Origin: Endobugula sp965214375
Lineage (GTDB): Bacteria; Pseudomonadota; Gammaproteobacteria; Pseudomonadales; Cellvibrionaceae
Reading direction: 5' to 3'
DNA: 64,000 nucleotides
NCBI GenBank assembly: GCA_965214375.1
Contig: OZ243947.1
Coordinates: 1,550,001-1,614,000 of the forward strand
The notes below the pieces were generated by a model. That model was not told the origin of the DNA. It did no database searches and saw only the letters and a program-made list of their open reading frames with translations. The translations under genes and the position numbers were made by a program. Numbering within the stretch: position 1 is the stretch's first letter; each line of letters opens with the position of its first letter. This document shows positions 37,888 to 47,938 of this stretch, in pieces.

Positions 37888-38487
37888 TTAATAATCGACG
37901 CCTTTGCGAGCTTTAATACCCGCCTTAAAGGCATGCTTTACATCTTTCACATCAGACACTGTATCCATAATGTCCTGTAATGACTCACATGCGCCACGCC
38001 CGGAAACCAACACACTCTGTTCAATAGGGCGCGATGCTATCGCATCCAGAACGGTCTTTTCATCCAGATATTTATAACCCAACATGTAGGTTAATTCATC
38101 AAGAATAACGAGATCATATGACTCATCTTGTAACATCGGTAATGCCTGCGCCCACGTCCGTTCAGCCGCTTCAATATCGGCGGTGCGGTCCTGTGTATCC
38201 CAAGTAAAGCCCGTACCCATTTGATAAAAATTGACCTGTGGACAGTGGTCGCGCAAATAAAGCTCTTCACCGGATAATTGCTCACCTTTAATAAACTGAA
38301 CCACCCCCACTTTTTGACCGTAACCCAGCGCACGTATCACCATACCAAAACAGGAACTGGATTTACCTTTACCATTACCGGTTAATAAAATCGCCACGCC
38401 ACGCTCGGTAGAGGCTGCTTCAATATTAGCATCTACCTTGGCTTTTTGTTTTTCCATGGCAGCTTTATGTTTTTGATCTTTATTCAT
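37888..38487 (-). CDS. cobO: Corrinoid adenosyltransferase CobO/BtuR
   Basis: 199 aa, P-loop LLTGNGKGKSSSCFGM, MGTGFTWDTQDR, VILDELTYMLGYKYL and VSGRGACE. Adds the adenosyl group to cob(I)yrinic acid a,c-diamide or salvaged corrinoids. First gene of the operon. The 150 bases before it hold no cobalamin riboswitch that I can see. Confidence 0.95.
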   Translation of the reverse strand: MNKDQKHKAAMEKQKAKVDANIEAASTERGVAILLTGNGKGKSSSCFGMVIRALGYGQKVGVVQFIKGEQLSGEELYLRDHCPQVNFYQMGTGFTWDTQDRTADIEAAERTWAQALPMLQDESYDLVILDELTYMLGYKYLDEKTVLDAIASRPIEQSVLVSGRGACESLQDIMDTVSDVKDVKHAFKAGIKARKGVDY

Positions 38488-38634
38488 AACAGTATTTTTA
38501 AAACAATATGAGTCAATTCAATGGGGGGGAGAAAACAATGCAGATTCTATCCTAATCAGACAGGAAGTCCAGAAATTGATTCCAACAACTGTATAAGTGT
38601 TGAGGCATTTGATAGTGTTTATCTAAAAGCCACA

Positions 38635-39792
38635 CTACACCGCCAGCATTAATATTTCCCTACTGTGTTCCAGCGTAATATCTTGATGCTCACCCAAAGC
38701 TATCATACCGTGTGACTCAAGACGGGCAATCAGAATATCAATAGCCTCTTCGGTAATATCAACTTCACTTAAACGTACAGGTAGCTGCATAGTGCGGAAA
38801 AACCTTTCTGTTTGAGCAATCGCCTCCTCTATTTTTTTCTCTCGACTTCCCTGCTGAATATACCAAACACGCTCGGCATACTGCACCAGTTTTTCTGATT
38901 TACGTTCACGTTGATGTTTCATTACGGCTGGCAAAATAATTGATAAAGTACGCGCATGCTCAATACCAAAAGCCGCGGTTATTTCATGACCGATCATATG
39001 CGTGGTCCAATCCTGCGGCACACCCAAGCCAATCAAATCATTTAATGCCAAACTGGCACTCCACATAAGATTGGCACGCACGTATAAATCATTTGCACTA
39101 TCTGCAGTCAATGCCTTGGGCCCTTCCTCGATAAGAGTTTGCAATAATCCTTCTGCAAAACGGTCTTGCACTTTGGAATTCATCGGATACGTGAGATATT
39201 GCTCCATCACGTGAATAAACGCATCGACAACACCATTACCGACTTGCCGCGTGGACAGACTTAAGCTGATGGACGGATCTAGCACGGCAAATGCCGGGCG
39301 CACACGGTTACTGGCAAAAAATAGTTTGTCATCACCACGAGATACTACTGACACAGCGTTGGATTCAGAACCTGTTGCTGGTACCGTTTGCACCACCCCC
39401 AAAGGTAACGCTTGTTTCACCTTCGCTTGTTTCGAAAAAAGATCCCACGGATCATCGCCATCAAAACAACTGGCCGCTGCAATAAATTTACTCGCATCAA
39501 TCACGGAACCGCCGCCGACAGCCAGTATGTAATCAATATTTTTGGCCGTGATAATATCCAACGCTTTAACCGCAGTGTCGTATTGTGGGTTAGGCTCGAT
39601 GCCACCAAATGCAAACCATTGATAATTGTCCAATGCTGCAGCCACCTGATCATACACGCCATTACGCTTAATGGAGCCACCACCATACACCACCAATACC
39701 TTAGCCGAGAGAGGTATTTCGCGCGCTATACGAGAAATTTGTCCCTCGCCAAAGTGAATACGAGTAGGATTATGAAAAGAAAAATGTAACAT
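38635..39792 (-). CDS. Iron-containing alcohol dehydrogenase
   Basis: 385 aa from ATG 39792 (MLHFSFHNPTRIHFGEGQ). NAD(P) motif VVYGGGSIKRNG and GGGSVIDASKFIA; metal His in THMIGHEI and EHARTLSIILPAV. Similar to YqhD/butanol-dehydrogenase-like enzymes; substrate unknown. Same strand as the cobalamin operon but separated by about 150 bases. Confidence 0.88.
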   Translation of the reverse strand: MLHFSFHNPTRIHFGEGQISRIAREIPLSAKVLVVYGGGSIKRNGVYDQVAAALDNYQWFAFGGIEPNPQYDTAVKALDIITAKNIDYILAVGGGSVIDASKFIAAASCFDGDDPWDLFSKQAKVKQALPLGVVQTVPATGSESNAVSVVSRGDDKLFFASNRVRPAFAVLDPSISLSLSTRQVGNGVVDAFIHVMEQYLTYPMNSKVQDRFAEGLLQTLIEEGPKALTADSANDLYVRANLMWSASLALNDLIGLGVPQDWTTHMIGHEITAAFGIEHARTLSIILPAVMKHQRERKSEKLVQYAERVWYIQQGSREKKIEEAIAQTERFFRTMQLPVRLSEVDITEEAIDILIARLESHGMIALGEHQDITLEHSREILMLAV

Positions 39793-39869
39793 ACCTAGAC
39801 TCCCTAGCGCCAAGCTGCGTAAAAACGTAAGATAATGACCAACACACCATATTGTACTCGTCCAGTATC

Positions 39870-41375
39870 ATGACCACTATGACAAAAACGCAAAAAACGG
39901 CCTTTCATTTTGACAACTCCTACGCACGCGAACTGCCCGGCTTTTATGCCAACTGCCAACCAGAAAAAGTCGCACAACCCATGCTGTCTTACTGGAATGA
40001 CAATCTAGCCTCTGAACTGGGAATAAACCTGACAGACGTCGATAAAGAGACACGGGCAGCATGGTTTAGTGGTCAAACACTCCCTGATGGCGCCGAACCG
40101 ATTGCACAGGTTTACGCCGGACATCAGTTTGGTCAGTTTAATCCCCAACTCGGTGATGGTCGCGCACATCTACTGGGTGAAATATTGAATAGTCAGCAGC
40201 AGCGCCGCGATATCAGCCTAAAAGGCTCTGGACGGACACCCTTCTCTCGTGGAGGGGATGGCAAGGCCGCCATAGGCCCAATGTTACGCGAAGTACTAAT
40301 CGGTGAAGCACTTCATGCACTAGGCATACCGAGCACTCGCTCATTGGCCGTAGTCACAACAGGAGAGGAGGTATACCGTGAAGAACCCTTACCGGGAGCA
40401 ATTCTAACACGCGTTGCCAGCAGCCATATTCGCATCGGCACCTTTGAGTTTTTTGCCGCCAATAGCGATATCGACAAACTCACACAACTGGCAGACTATA
40501 CGATTGCGCGTCATGATCCAGAATTGATCACAGCAGACAGTCGTTATCTCGCCTTTTTTGATGCCGTTCTCCAGCGGCAAGCGGCTTTGATTGCACAATG
40601 GATGGGGGTAGGCTTTATTCACGGTGTGATGAATACTGACAATATGACCATTTCAGGAGAAAGCATTGATTATGGCCCGTGTGCGTTTATGGAAAATTAT
40701 CAGGCAGCAGCAGTATTCAGCTCCATTGATCAATTCAGTCGTTACGCTTATCAAAACCAGCCCGGCATCGCGCATTGGAATCTATCACGTTTGGCACAAG
40801 CACTACTGCCATTATTTCATCAAGATCAAGAACATGCTCTGGCATTAGCACAAGAGACACTGGATCGTTTTAGCACTTATTACCAACAACACTGGCTAAC
40901 GCGTATGCTATCTAAATTAGGGTTAATACCGACAGAGACACCACAAGATGATAAACCTCTGATTGATGACTGGCTGACGCTACTGGAAAAACAACGGGTC
41001 GATTTCACACTCGCATGGCGCTATCTGGCCGATATGGTTGCAGGCAATGACATACCATTGCGCGATTTATTTAACGATCAGAAAGCCCTTAACCACTGGC
41101 TACAACAATGGCAGGCACGTCGTGAAAAAGAGAAGCCCGTTACCAATAACGCAAGGGCAGACGCCATGCGCAGTATTAACCCATGGCTGATTCCCCGCAA
41201 TCATCAGGTTGAGGCGGCACTGGCTGCAGCCTCCAATGATGGCGAGCTACAGCCGTTTAACACGCTGTTATCTGCTCTGGCGCAACCCTATACAGAAAAT
41301 CCAGACTATACTGAATTTACCCAACCAGCACCCACGCACTATACGCAGAGCTATAAAACATTTTGTGGTACTTAA
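39870..41375 (+). CDS. selO: SelO/YdiU family protein adenylyltransferase
   Basis: Pseudokinase-fold AMPylator. Seen: QVYAGHQFGQFNPQLGDGRA, ISLKGSGRTPFSRGGDGKA, TGEEVYRE, HGVMNTDNMTISGESIDYGPCAF. The C-terminus ends TFCGT without Sec. Start is uncertain: ATG 39870 or 39879; an upstream TTG at 39852 is also in frame. About 501 aa. Confidence 0.92.
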   Translation: MTTMTKTQKTAFHFDNSYARELPGFYANCQPEKVAQPMLSYWNDNLASELGINLTDVDKETRAAWFSGQTLPDGAEPIAQVYAGHQFGQFNPQLGDGRAHLLGEILNSQQQRRDISLKGSGRTPFSRGGDGKAAIGPMLREVLIGEALHALGIPSTRSLAVVTTGEEVYREEPLPGAILTRVASSHIRIGTFEFFAANSDIDKLTQLADYTIARHDPELITADSRYLAFFDAVLQRQAALIAQWMGVGFIHGVMNTDNMTISGESIDYGPCAFMENYQAAAVFSSIDQFSRYAYQNQPGIAHWNLSRLAQALLPLFHQDQEHALALAQETLDRFSTYYQQHWLTRMLSKLGLIPTETPQDDKPLIDDWLTLLEKQRVDFTLAWRYLADMVAGNDIPLRDLFNDQKALNHWLQQWQARREKEKPVTNNARADAMRSINPWLIPRNHQVEAALAAASNDGELQPFNTLLSALAQPYTENPDYTEFTQPAPTHYTQSYKTFCGT

Positions 41376-41436
41376 GGTAACTTTGGTGTAGTCATTCTAA
41401 GGAGGAGTTGAAGTATACTGCGACTGACTATAAGTA

Positions 41437-41444
41437 AAAATGTA
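41437..41444. repeat. Target site duplication (left), IS1595 element
   Basis: AAAATGTA directly outside the left end; an exact copy lies at 43439-43446 outside the right end. Eight bases is the usual duplication of the IS1595 family. Confidence 0.85.
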
Positions 41445-41474
41445 CGTAATGTCTTAGTTTAAGGTAGTGGTTTT

Positions 41475-41502
41475 AATAAAAGGCCAGCGCCTTGGCCTCT
41501 TT
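41475..41502 (-). terminator. Terminator after P63C gene inside the IS
   Basis: On the minus strand AGGCCA-AGGCGC-TGGCCT is followed by TTTTATT, 10 or so bases past the P63C stop. Confidence 0.75.
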
Positions 41503-41511
41503 CATAACCAT

Positions 41512-42427
41512 TTACAAATCAAGCTCTAGCGTGTCTCCGTATTTAGGCAGCGACCTATTTAATAATCTAGAAAAATCCCTGTCATTTGATGAAGCATCCA
41601 TAAGAACCATAACCTTAGATATATGTTCTCTCAGTTCTGGTACGCCATGGTCACCTGTCAAATGCTGATGATGCTTATTTTTTCTATACCCTTTTTCTGT
41701 TTTAGGGTTTATTTCTTTGAGCTTGTTCTTAATCCCAGGCGCTAACCTTGAATATACAATGTCATTTATCCAATGACCAACGAAAGACGGTCTTTTTAAA
41801 GCCATATAGCTTGGTTGTCCCTTTATTTTTATAAGCTTTTCCCAGAATAAGTCTGGAAATGTTTTTGACCACTTGCGAGCCTCATCAACTAAAAACTTAT
41901 TGAGTATTTTTTGTAAAGCATCCTTTTCTCTGATTTCTTGATAACCAGTTACCTCATCTATTGCGGCGATTATCCCTGCTTTCGCAAAAGCGGAAGTGAT
42001 TAATTGCGCTCGAAAAACTAAGCTTTTGTATTTATCCGGTAGTCGATCTTTATTATTAGCCTGTGTTATCACATCGCACAAATCTATAAGCAGAGTAGCT
42101 TCAAAGGCTATTGCAAGTATTCCACCCCCTTCCTGGCCTTGTAAACCTTAAAGGCTCATCAAGAGCCATGGCTAAATCATTGGAAACTAAAGATTTTATT
42201 TGCTTTTGTTGTAAAAAAGTACGCAATTTTGACCCATGGGTAGAAGCTTCACCACCAAACCCTATTGCAGATTGCCTTCCTCTTCCAGAAAACACCCTAG
42301 TTCCATTTTCCAACACATAGCATTCGATTTCTAAACTACCTATTTTTAATAGGTCATTTGGTGATCCCCATACAGCTTTTAAGACTTCCTTTTTAGCTAA
42401 ATCCTGTTTCGTAATCTCTTTGCTCAT
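41512..42427 (-). pseudogene. P63C-domain protein, IS passenger, frameshifted
   Basis: N-terminal piece 42427-42101 (MSKEITKQDLAKKEVLKAVW, GTRVFSGRGRQSAIG, LRFTRPGRG) and C-terminal piece from about 42120 to 41512 (FEATLLIDLCDVITQANN, AGIIAAIDEVTGYQEIRE, KHHQHLTGDHG) belong to one P63C-family protein of about 300 aa. Removing one G from the GGGGG run near 42126-42130 joins RPGRG to GILAIAFEATL in frame. Function of P63C proteins is unknown; they are known from phages and mobile elements. Confidence 0.8.
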
Positions 42428-42429
42428 AA

Positions 42430-43328
42430 TTAAACTACCACAGCTCTAGATATAGTGTTATCAAAAAAATCTGACGGGTTGGTTTTACGGTTATTGAATC
42501 GATATGTAAATTCATCAAGGTATTTGTGCAAATGCTTAACGTTTACTTTGTGATATTGGCCTACTATTCCACGCTTAACTAAAGCCCAAAATCCCTCAAT
42601 AGTGTTTGTATGTATATTGCCATTAGCGTATTCATAAGAATGATTAACTTGCATGTGCTCCATGAACTTCTTAACACTGCTATAACCTCTATATTCGTCC
42701 GTCATCAATGTAGTTTCTGATATATCCACATTTCCACGAATAAAACGATTAAGTGTCTTGGCATCCATTTTTGATTGTTTATTTATGACTTTAGTAACTA
42801 CCTTGCCGCCACGATCTACGGCGCCTACTACTGGAGTTTTCTTGGTTCCTCGGCCTCTTTTAGCTCCACCTCCATTATTATCATCATCATTTTTCTTTGC
42901 TTGATTACGAGGTTTGCCGCCCACGTAGGTTTCATCCATTTCTACGATTCCTTTTAGCAATTCACCTTGATAAGTCATAGCCTCACGAATTTTCATAGTA
43001 ATACGCCAAGCGGTGTTTTTATTGACCTCAAGGTCTCTTGCTAGTTGTCTTGCAGATAGTCCCTTTTTGGCATTTAGCATAAGAGATACAGCTAAAAACC
43101 ATTTCTGCAATGGTAAAGTAAATGAGTCTGATGAAAGATAGTGCCAACAGTAACACTAAAAGAAGTATTGCAATTATTGCAATGGTAGCGGTATGTATCT
43201 TTTAAAGGTGTTTGATTGATAGATTCACAGTAAGGGCATTTAGGGGTGTTATTCCATTTACATTGTTCTAAATGTTTAATACAAGAATCTTGAGTAGGGA
43301 ATTTTTGAAAAATCTGTATAATATTCAT
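42430..43328 (-). pseudogene. IS1595/ISXO2-like transposase, frameshifted
   Basis: N-terminal part from ATG 43328 (MNIIQIFQKFPTQDSC) carries a zinc ribbon (CPYC and CNNC). The catalytic part has VEMDETYVGGKPR, LMTDEYRGY and NTIEGFWALVKRG, the DDE-type triad of ISXO2-like transposases. The two parts are out of frame around 43110-43125. A tandem TTTAC TTTAC is present there; with one copy, THLPLQKWF reads through. Confidence 0.85.
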
Positions 43329-43438
43329 AAGGTCAGTTCCAGTAGTTATTGTTAAGAGCGCCAACTCATTAACCACTATTGTAACTGGCCTTTTTACTAT
43401 GTCAATAGATAGCTGCTACCTTAAAATAAGACATTCCG

Positions 43439-43446
43439 AAAATGTA
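43439..43446. repeat. Target site duplication (right), IS1595 element
   Basis: AAAATGTA, identical to 41437-41444, directly after the right terminal repeat. Confidence 0.85.
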
Positions 43447-43460
43447 TATATTCTATTTCC

Positions 43461-44708
43461 ATGACTGACTCAAACACGCCGTCTAATACACCCTCCATTG
43501 TTTACGTTGTCAGCCAATACCCGGCGATTTCTCATACGTTTATTCTGGGAGAAGTCAATGGTTTAATCGCCAGAGGCTTGAATGTTCATGTAGCCTCCAT
43601 CAACCAACCGGATAGACCTTACGACAAGCTGACGCCGTTAGAACAGGAAGCACATAAAAGCACAACGTTTGTAAAGTCCACTCTCGCAAAAAAACTACCC
43701 ATTGTTTTTTTAAACGCCTTACTAAGCTCACCCACCGGTTTTTTCTCTGCCTTAGGCAAATCACTGCACGCAGGACTACGTTATCCGAGCACCCTTGTTA
43801 AACATATCGCTTATTGGTTGGAAGCCATGGTCGTTGCCGATAAGGCCACTACCCAGAAAGCACAGCAATTACATGCTCATTTTTCTACACAAGGTTGTAC
43901 TGTTGCCATGCTAGCTTCAACCATGACAGGCATTCCCTTCTCATTGACAGTACACGGTCCCGATGAGTTCTATCAGGTCAACGAACAACACCTTGAAGAA
44001 AAATTTGCCGCAGCTAATTTTATTGTCTGCATTAGTGACTTTGCACGCAGTCAGGTAATGAAGTTTAGCCCGTTTGATCAATGGCCAAAATGTTATGTCA
44101 ACAACCTTGGCGTTGATGCCTCGTTGTTCCGCCCTGATAAGCAAAAAAGTAACTCACGCCCGGTACTTCTTTGCGTAGGTCGTTTAGTCAATGCCAAAGG
44201 CCAAGGCGTATTAGTTGAAGCCGCAAAAATATTAGCCGATAAAAACATGGCTTTTGAAATACGTTTTGTCGGCGATGGCCCTGACCGCGAAGCACTGGAA
44301 ACATTTACACACGATAATCAACTGCAACGCTATATTACCTTTTTAGGCAAAGTGAATCACGATCAGGTACAATTGTTACAACGTGAAGCAGATATTTTTG
44401 TATTACCCAGTTTCGCTGAGGGCATTCCCATTGTATTAATGGAAGCGATGGCCTCTGGCACACCCTGTGTAACTACACATATTACTGGTATACCCGAATT
44501 ATTTACACATGAAAAAGACGGTTTGTTAGTGCGTCCCGGCAATGCCAATATGCTGGCAGACTCGTTATAGCGTTTGTTAAATAATGCGACATTACGTGAA
44601 TCGATAATACAAGAAGCATTAATCACCGTGAGAGAAAAATGGTGCATTCACAAAAGCAATGAGCGCCTGGCGGACTTGTTTGAACAACAAATAACGGATA
44701 AACAATAA
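43461..44708 (+). pseudogene. GT4-family glycosyltransferase, broken by TAG near the end
   Basis: GT-B fold: YVVSQYPAISHTFILGEV at the N-terminus, LHAHFSTQGC, VHGPDEFY, VGRLVNAKGQ, and donor-site FAEGIPIVLMEAMASGTP. A TAG at 44568-44570 follows MLADSL; the frame goes on 45 codons (RLLNNATLRESII...ITDKQ) to TAA 44706-44708, two bases before the next gene. The lost part is the C-terminal helix, so residual activity is possible. Probably acts in exopolysaccharide or glycolipid synthesis. Confidence 0.8.
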
Positions 44709-44710
44709 TA

Positions 44711-45877
44711 ATGATCCTGAATATTATTGGTGTTATTTACACCGTTCTGGTTTTACCGCCGCTGGTTTATTTATTATTGATCAGCGTTGCCGTTATAAAA
44801 AAACCGCGCACATTGAACAGTGAAAAAACGTCATCCTCTCAGGGTACTATTGGGATTCTGATTCCAGCACACAATGAAAAATTAACCATTGAACGCACCC
44901 TTGCCAGTGTGGCAAGTGCGGCCGCCAACAGCCATGATATTGATATCAATGTGATTGCCGATAACTGCTCGGATAATACTGCAGAGCTGGCAAGACACGC
45001 GGGAGCCAATGTCCTTGAAAGAGAAAACAAAGACTTACGCGGTAAAGGTGCGGCCTTGCAATGGGCGATGGCAACATTGGCAGAAAAACATTACGACTAC
45101 ACCATGATTATTGATGCTGACATCATTGTAAATCCTGAATTTTTTCAAGAACTGAGGGTAGCTCTAGGATCCGCAAACACTGGCGCAGTACAAACACGTT
45201 ATGAAGCATTGGCAAACGAACACGCTAGTGTTAAACGTTTAGCCATGCTGGGCTTTAATGTGTTACGCGGACGTGGACGCGTTGCTCTTGGAGGGTCTGC
45301 TGGCATTATGGGTAATGGCTTTATTCTGAGTCAAGAGACGTTAGCAAAAGTGCCCTTTCTCGCCAACTCCATTGTTGAAGATCTTGAATACCATATGCAA
45401 CTGGTCGCATCGAATATTCCTGTCGCTTTTTGTGATAGCGCCCGTATATGTGGCGAAATGCCTAATGACGATCAAGCCAGTGATATTCAAGCCTCACGCT
45501 GGGAAGGTGGTCGCCTGGGTGTCCTTAAAGCAAAATTTTTACCGTTGTTATGTCAATCAATAACAGGGATTTTTAAAGGCAAGGTCCATGCACTGGATGC
45601 TCTACTGGATTTAATGCTATTGCCCATCGGCTATATGGTAATGATTATTCTGATTGGCCTAGCGATCCCAACCACGTAAGTCGTCGCACTGTTTGGCCTT
45701 ATGGTGATCGGCATTTATGTCTTAGGTGAAGCCACATGCGGCAACGGCTGGCGTGAACTCAGCGTGCTTGCCAAGGTGCCAGTATTTTTATGGCGTAAAA
45801 TTGTACGTATTCCCTCTTTATGGCATGCATCAGCCAATAAAGCTGGCTGGAAACGCACACCAAGGGGAAAAAAATAA
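44711..45877 (+). pseudogene. GT2-family glycosyltransferase, broken by TAA
   Basis: N-terminal membrane helix (res 2-27), GT-A domain IGILIPAHNEKLTIERTLAS, ADNCSDNT, MIIDADIIVNPEF, and the acceptor region EDLEYHMQL with ASRWEGGR. TAA at 45677-45679 falls inside the second membrane segment (LAIPTT-stop-VVALFGLMVIG); 66 codons follow in frame to 45877. In operon with the GT4 gene upstream; both carry a single stop. Confidence 0.8.
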
Positions 45878-45938
45878 GTATTATCAATGTGTGTTAATTA
45901 TCTTTTTCACTCAACTGGATAACACTCTATTGCATTAC

Positions 45939-47258
45939 TTATGATAATCTCTTAATGACTTTCACAACTAGTGCTAAACCAACTAAACCCACAATGGCAG
46001 AACCGACAAACATGCCCCATAAAATAACTTCAGCACCGCCATAATAAGCACCCAACATCACAAACGGAATAGTACCTATCGTTGCCTTAGATAAATTCAT
46101 CACAGTGGCATAATGGGCCACACCCAAATTATTAAACAGAGCGTTGGTAACAAAGGTTAAACCATTAAAAATAAACATCAGGCTCACACCACTACAAAAG
46201 AGATACACCAATTCATTGGCCTGATCTGACGCATTAAACAATGGCACTAAAAACGGCTGTATCATCCATAACAGCAAACAAACAACCACACAGTAAGCAA
46301 GAACAAAACCAATCGATTCTTTGAGCGTACTATACACACGATCCATTTTCTTGGCTCCAAAATTCTGACCCGCAATAGGACCAACAATACCTGACAAGGC
46401 AAACAAACCGACAAAAGCAACCGGTTGTATACGACTAATAATGGCATTGCCCGCGACTGCACTATCACCGTATTGCGCCATAGCATAAGTGACATAAGCA
46501 ATGCCAATAGGTGTTGATAAATTTGTCATTACCGCAGGAATAGCCACCCGAATATAGTTAGGAAACAAAGTACTGTAACGTGACCAAACAAACTCACCTA
46601 ACATGCGTTGACGTTTTACCACCACATAGTAACCAAAGGCCACCATCGCAACACGACTAATCACTGTAGCAACAGCAGCCCCCTTAACGCCCATACCCAA
46701 AGCAAAAATGAAAATAGGATCCATAACCACATTAACAATACCACCAATCATAGTTAGCCACATCGCGCCTTTAGCATCGCCTTGCGCTCTCATCACACCA
46801 CTGGCTGACATTGCTAATGCCAATACTGGCATACTCAAAATAATAATGGATAAGTAATCGGTGGCTAATTGCAATGCTCGCCCTTGGGCACCCAAGGCTT
46901 GCAGTAAGATCGGAATAGAGAACCACACCAAAAGGGTAATAGGTATTGTGAGCACAACAGCAGAGACTATAGAATGAGTTACCGCTTCACGGGAGGCACA
47001 GTCATCACCCGAACCCAAGGCTTTAGAGACCAAAGCGCTACAGGCAATCGACAAACCAATGTTCATGGACACGGTAAAAAACAGAACTGAACCTGCAAAA
47101 CCAATTGCGGCAGCAATTTCCACTTCTCCCAGCAAGCTCAGGAAATACATATCCACCAAATCAGACATAAACATCACCATCAAACCAACCGTTGCTGAAC
47201 TGGTCATAATGGTCAGATGACGAAAAATAGAGCCTTGGGTATATTTAGCCGTGGACAT
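45939..47258 (-). CDS. MATE family efflux transporter
   Basis: 439 aa, about 12 helices, start at ATG 47258 (MSTAKYTQGSIFRHL) rather than the 59-residue longer frame. Family traits: LVDMYFLSLLGEVEIAAAIGF, SGVMRAQGDAKGAMW and a second-half repeat ISRIQPVAFVGLFALSGIVGPIAGQNFGA. Exports drugs or metabolites by cation antiport. Divergent from the toxin-antitoxin pair. Confidence 0.9.
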   Translation of the reverse strand: MSTAKYTQGSIFRHLTIMTSSATVGLMVMFMSDLVDMYFLSLLGEVEIAAAIGFAGSVLFFTVSMNIGLSIACSALVSKALGSGDDCASREAVTHSIVSAVVLTIPITLLVWFSIPILLQALGAQGRALQLATDYLSIIILSMPVLALAMSASGVMRAQGDAKGAMWLTMIGGIVNVVMDPIFIFALGMGVKGAAVATVISRVAMVAFGYYVVVKRQRMLGEFVWSRYSTLFPNYIRVAIPAVMTNLSTPIGIAYVTYAMAQYGDSAVAGNAIISRIQPVAFVGLFALSGIVGPIAGQNFGAKKMDRVYSTLKESIGFVLAYCVVVCLLLWMIQPFLVPLFNASDQANELVYLFCSGVSLMFIFNGLTFVTNALFNNLGVAHYATVMNLSKATIGTIPFVMLGAYYGGAEVILWGMFVGSAIVGLVGLALVVKVIKRLS

Positions 47259-47373
47259 AAATAGAATCATTGATATAAGGGCTGTTATTATAAACCAACC
47301 AATCGTGATTGACTTCTTAACTATCATGGCGTATAAAACAGTAAATTTACTGTTTAACGTCATTAGCTTAACT

Positions 47374-47673
47374 ATGAGAACCAGCGACATATACCCAGTA
47401 TCAGACTTTAATCGCAAGCCCGGTGAACACATCAAAAGACTTCAGGAAACCAAAAAACCGGAGGTATTAACAGTCAACGGTAAGGCTGCTGTGGTTATGA
47501 TAGACCCTGAAAGCTACGATAATCTGGCAGGTGCGGCAGAACTCTCCCGCACACTTCAACAACTTCAAGAAGTCAGAGCTGCATATGATAGAGGAGAGGC
47601 TCAACCATTACTGGAAGCCTACAAAGAACTCAAGGAAGAAATCTTAAGGCAATACCCGGATGCTAATTTATAA
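47374..47673 (+). CDS. Phd/YefM-type antitoxin
   Basis: 99 aa from ATG 47374 (MRTSDIYPVSDFNRKPGEHI). Typical Phd/YefM N-terminal DNA-binding part with VLTVNGKAAVVMIDPESYD, then an acidic helical toxin-binding tail. Overlaps the toxin start by 14 bases. Confidence 0.88.
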   Translation: MRTSDIYPVSDFNRKPGEHIKRLQETKKPEVLTVNGKAAVVMIDPESYDNLAGAAELSRTLQQLQEVRAAYDRGEAQPLLEAYKELKEEILRQYPDANL

Positions 47674-47938
47674 TGTTGTTATTACCGAACCCATAAAACA
47701 AACAATCAGGGAACAAGCTTTACTCATTGCTGAAGATAAACCTATTGCCGCACTACATTGGTACAAGCATATATTTAATAAAATCCATTCTCTACAGCAG
47801 TGGCCAGAAAGGTGTCCTTTAGCACCAGAAACACAATACCTTGACCTGAATATTCATCACCTGATTATTGGCAACTACCGTGTGTTATTTTTCATTCAAG
47901 AGCACGATGTTGTCATTTCAGGGTTTAAATCTAGTTAG
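47660..47938 (+). CDS. RelE/ParE-type toxin
   Basis: 92 aa: YNVVITEPIKQTIREQALLIA, ALHWYKHIFNKIHSLQQWPERCPLAPE spread over res 32-60, and NYRVLFFIQEHDVVI. This is the RelE/ParE fold; whether it cuts mRNA or poisons gyrase is not decidable here. Coupled to the antitoxin and converging with mscS (4-base overlap). Confidence 0.87.
   Translation: MLIYNVVITEPIKQTIREQALLIAEDKPIAALHWYKHIFNKIHSLQQWPERCPLAPETQYLDLNIHHLIIGNYRVLFFIQEHDVVISGFKSS

Larger units (their letters stand above)
41445..43438. mobile_element. IS1595-family element with P63C passenger gene
   Basis: A 1,994-bp unit bounded by terminal inverted repeats: left CGTAATGTCTTAGTTTAAGG (continuing TAG) at 41445-41467, right complement CTACCTTAAAATAAGACATT then CCG at 43416-43438; 21 of 23 positions agree. 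Flanked by a perfect 8-bp duplication AAAATGTA. It holds a transposase gene and a P63C-domain gene on the same strand, two bases apart, so the P63C gene travels with the element. Both reading frames are shifted. Confidence 0.85.

Noticed and set aside
38488..38634. Cobalamin riboswitch before cobO
   Set aside because: No B12-box-like sequence found on the minus strand of this short region.
41360..41375. Selenocysteine at the SelO C-terminus
   Set aside because: The frame ends TFCGT then TAA; no TGA near the end.
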